Source: Nautiliaceae bacterium
Lineage (GTDB): Bacteria > Campylobacterota > Campylobacteria > Campylobacterales > Nautiliaceae
Assembly: GCA_027062625.1 (NCBI GenBank)
Contig: JAMOSZ010000052.1
Span: forward strand, 1-34,027
Direction: 5' to 3'
DNA: 34,027 nt
Part shown: in pieces, positions 33,733-34,027 of the stretch
How positions within the stretch are numbered: position 1 is the first letter of the stretch
How the letters are laid out: every line of letters starts with the position of its first letter
Translations under genes and position numbers: made by a program
Notes under the pieces: model-generated
The model's input: the letters and a program-made list of their open reading frames with translations, nothing else
Told to the model about the DNA's origin: nothing
Databases searched by the model: none

Positions 33733-34027
33733 TAGTTTTCCTTTGGCAAAGGTAATCCAAGTTCATTTAAAGGAAGATAATTAAAATAATATCTACAACC
33801 CATCATAATAATATAATCAAGTGTATCTTTATATTCTGGCTTTCTAAACCAATCATTTAAAATATAAATATATTCAACTTTTCTATTTAATGGAGCAAAA
33901 AGTTTTAAATATTGTTTTCTTTTAAAATCACACGTTTGAAGTTTTTCATCAACACTTCCTGCAACTTCTTGATATTTAACTTCTATAATAAAAACCGTAT
34001 TATTTAAAATCACATAAATAGCATCAT
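33732..34027 (-). CDS. PD-(D/E)XK nuclease-like protein, C-terminal part (cut by window edge)
   Basis: The frame is open to the right edge and reads D-A-I-Y-V-I-L-N-N-T-V-F-I-I-E-V-K-Y-Q-E, then V-A-G-S-V-D-E-K-L-Q-T. The Asp followed after 13 residues by E-V-K on a hydrophobic strand is the PD-(D/E)XK active-site pattern of restriction endonucleases and related DNases. A GTG at 34011-34013 could be mistaken for a start, but the motif begins before it, so the gene continues outside. About 95 codons are visible. A type II restriction enzyme is my best guess. The partner methyltransferase, if any, is outside. It is coupled to lutA by TAATG overlap, an odd pairing. Confidence 0.65.
   Translation of the reverse strand, partial: DAIYVILNNTVFIIEVKYQEVAGSVDEKLQTCDFKRKQYLKLFAPLNRKVEYIYILNDWFRKPEYKDTLDYIIMMGCRYYFNYLPLNELGLPLPKEN

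Overview
The window is AT-rich, tightly packed bacterial chromosome. The gene content (epsilon-type nrdA with an insert, PUA-less ProB, LutABC lactate oxidation, standalone NifU-like protein, FeoAB, GlnK-AmtB, groESL without CIRCE) points to Campylobacterota. It looks most like a deep-branching vent lineage such as Nautiliales (Nautilia/Caminibacter/Lebetimonas), but that assignment is inference from protein character and not from a database search. Nearly all bases are coding, most neighbours overlap or are separated by under 20 nt, and no rRNA, tRNA, IS element or CRISPR array is visible.

Left to right: the left edge (1-242, minus strand) holds the 5' end of a YjbQ-family gene and an overlapping 52-codon acidic protein. 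Class I ribonucleotide reductase nrdA-nrdB follows (270-3749, minus) with its own promoter and a CRP/FNR-type box. From 3913 to 17559, minus strand, lies one apparently continuous transcription unit: feoA-feoB-pelC-pelD-pelE-pelF-pelG-pelA and then pelB as two genes (a TPR scaffold and a beta-barrel porin). This is a complete Pel exopolysaccharide synthesis and export system. Its gene order is a circular permutation of the classical pelABCDEFG, and it sits 8 nt behind an iron-uptake operon. Going rightwards on the plus strand are purT, then glnK-amtB-bcp. Convergent to these on the minus strand is patatin-ridA / rplU-rpmA / hypothetical-obgE-proB-smpB. Then come groS-groL (minus) with a textbook promoter and terminator, an orphan TRAP-type binding protein, a geranylgeranyl-reductase-like flavoprotein, an ArnT-like glycosyltransferase, a NifU-like protein and lutA-lutB-lutC (all minus). 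The right edge cuts a PD-(D/E)XK nuclease-like gene translationally coupled to lutA.

How the genes work together: PelF should polymerise the polymer from a nucleotide sugar. PelD (with an RGSD c-di-GMP I-site), PelE and PelG form the inner-membrane synthase/transport complex. PelA trims and deacetylates in the periplasm, and PelB-TPR, PelC and the PelB barrel carry the polymer through the outer membrane. The best leads are in this cluster. There is a G8 tract in the signal-peptide codons of the PelB barrel, the type of tract that phase-varies in Campylobacter. pelB is split with a TTG start. The TPR gene has an apparent one-base frameshift near its start. A CRP/FNR-type box lies at about -41.5 of the predicted feoA promoter, and a near-identical box lies upstream of nrdA. 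Together these suggest that iron import and Pel synthesis share one regulator, and that export through the outer membrane could be switched on and off separately.
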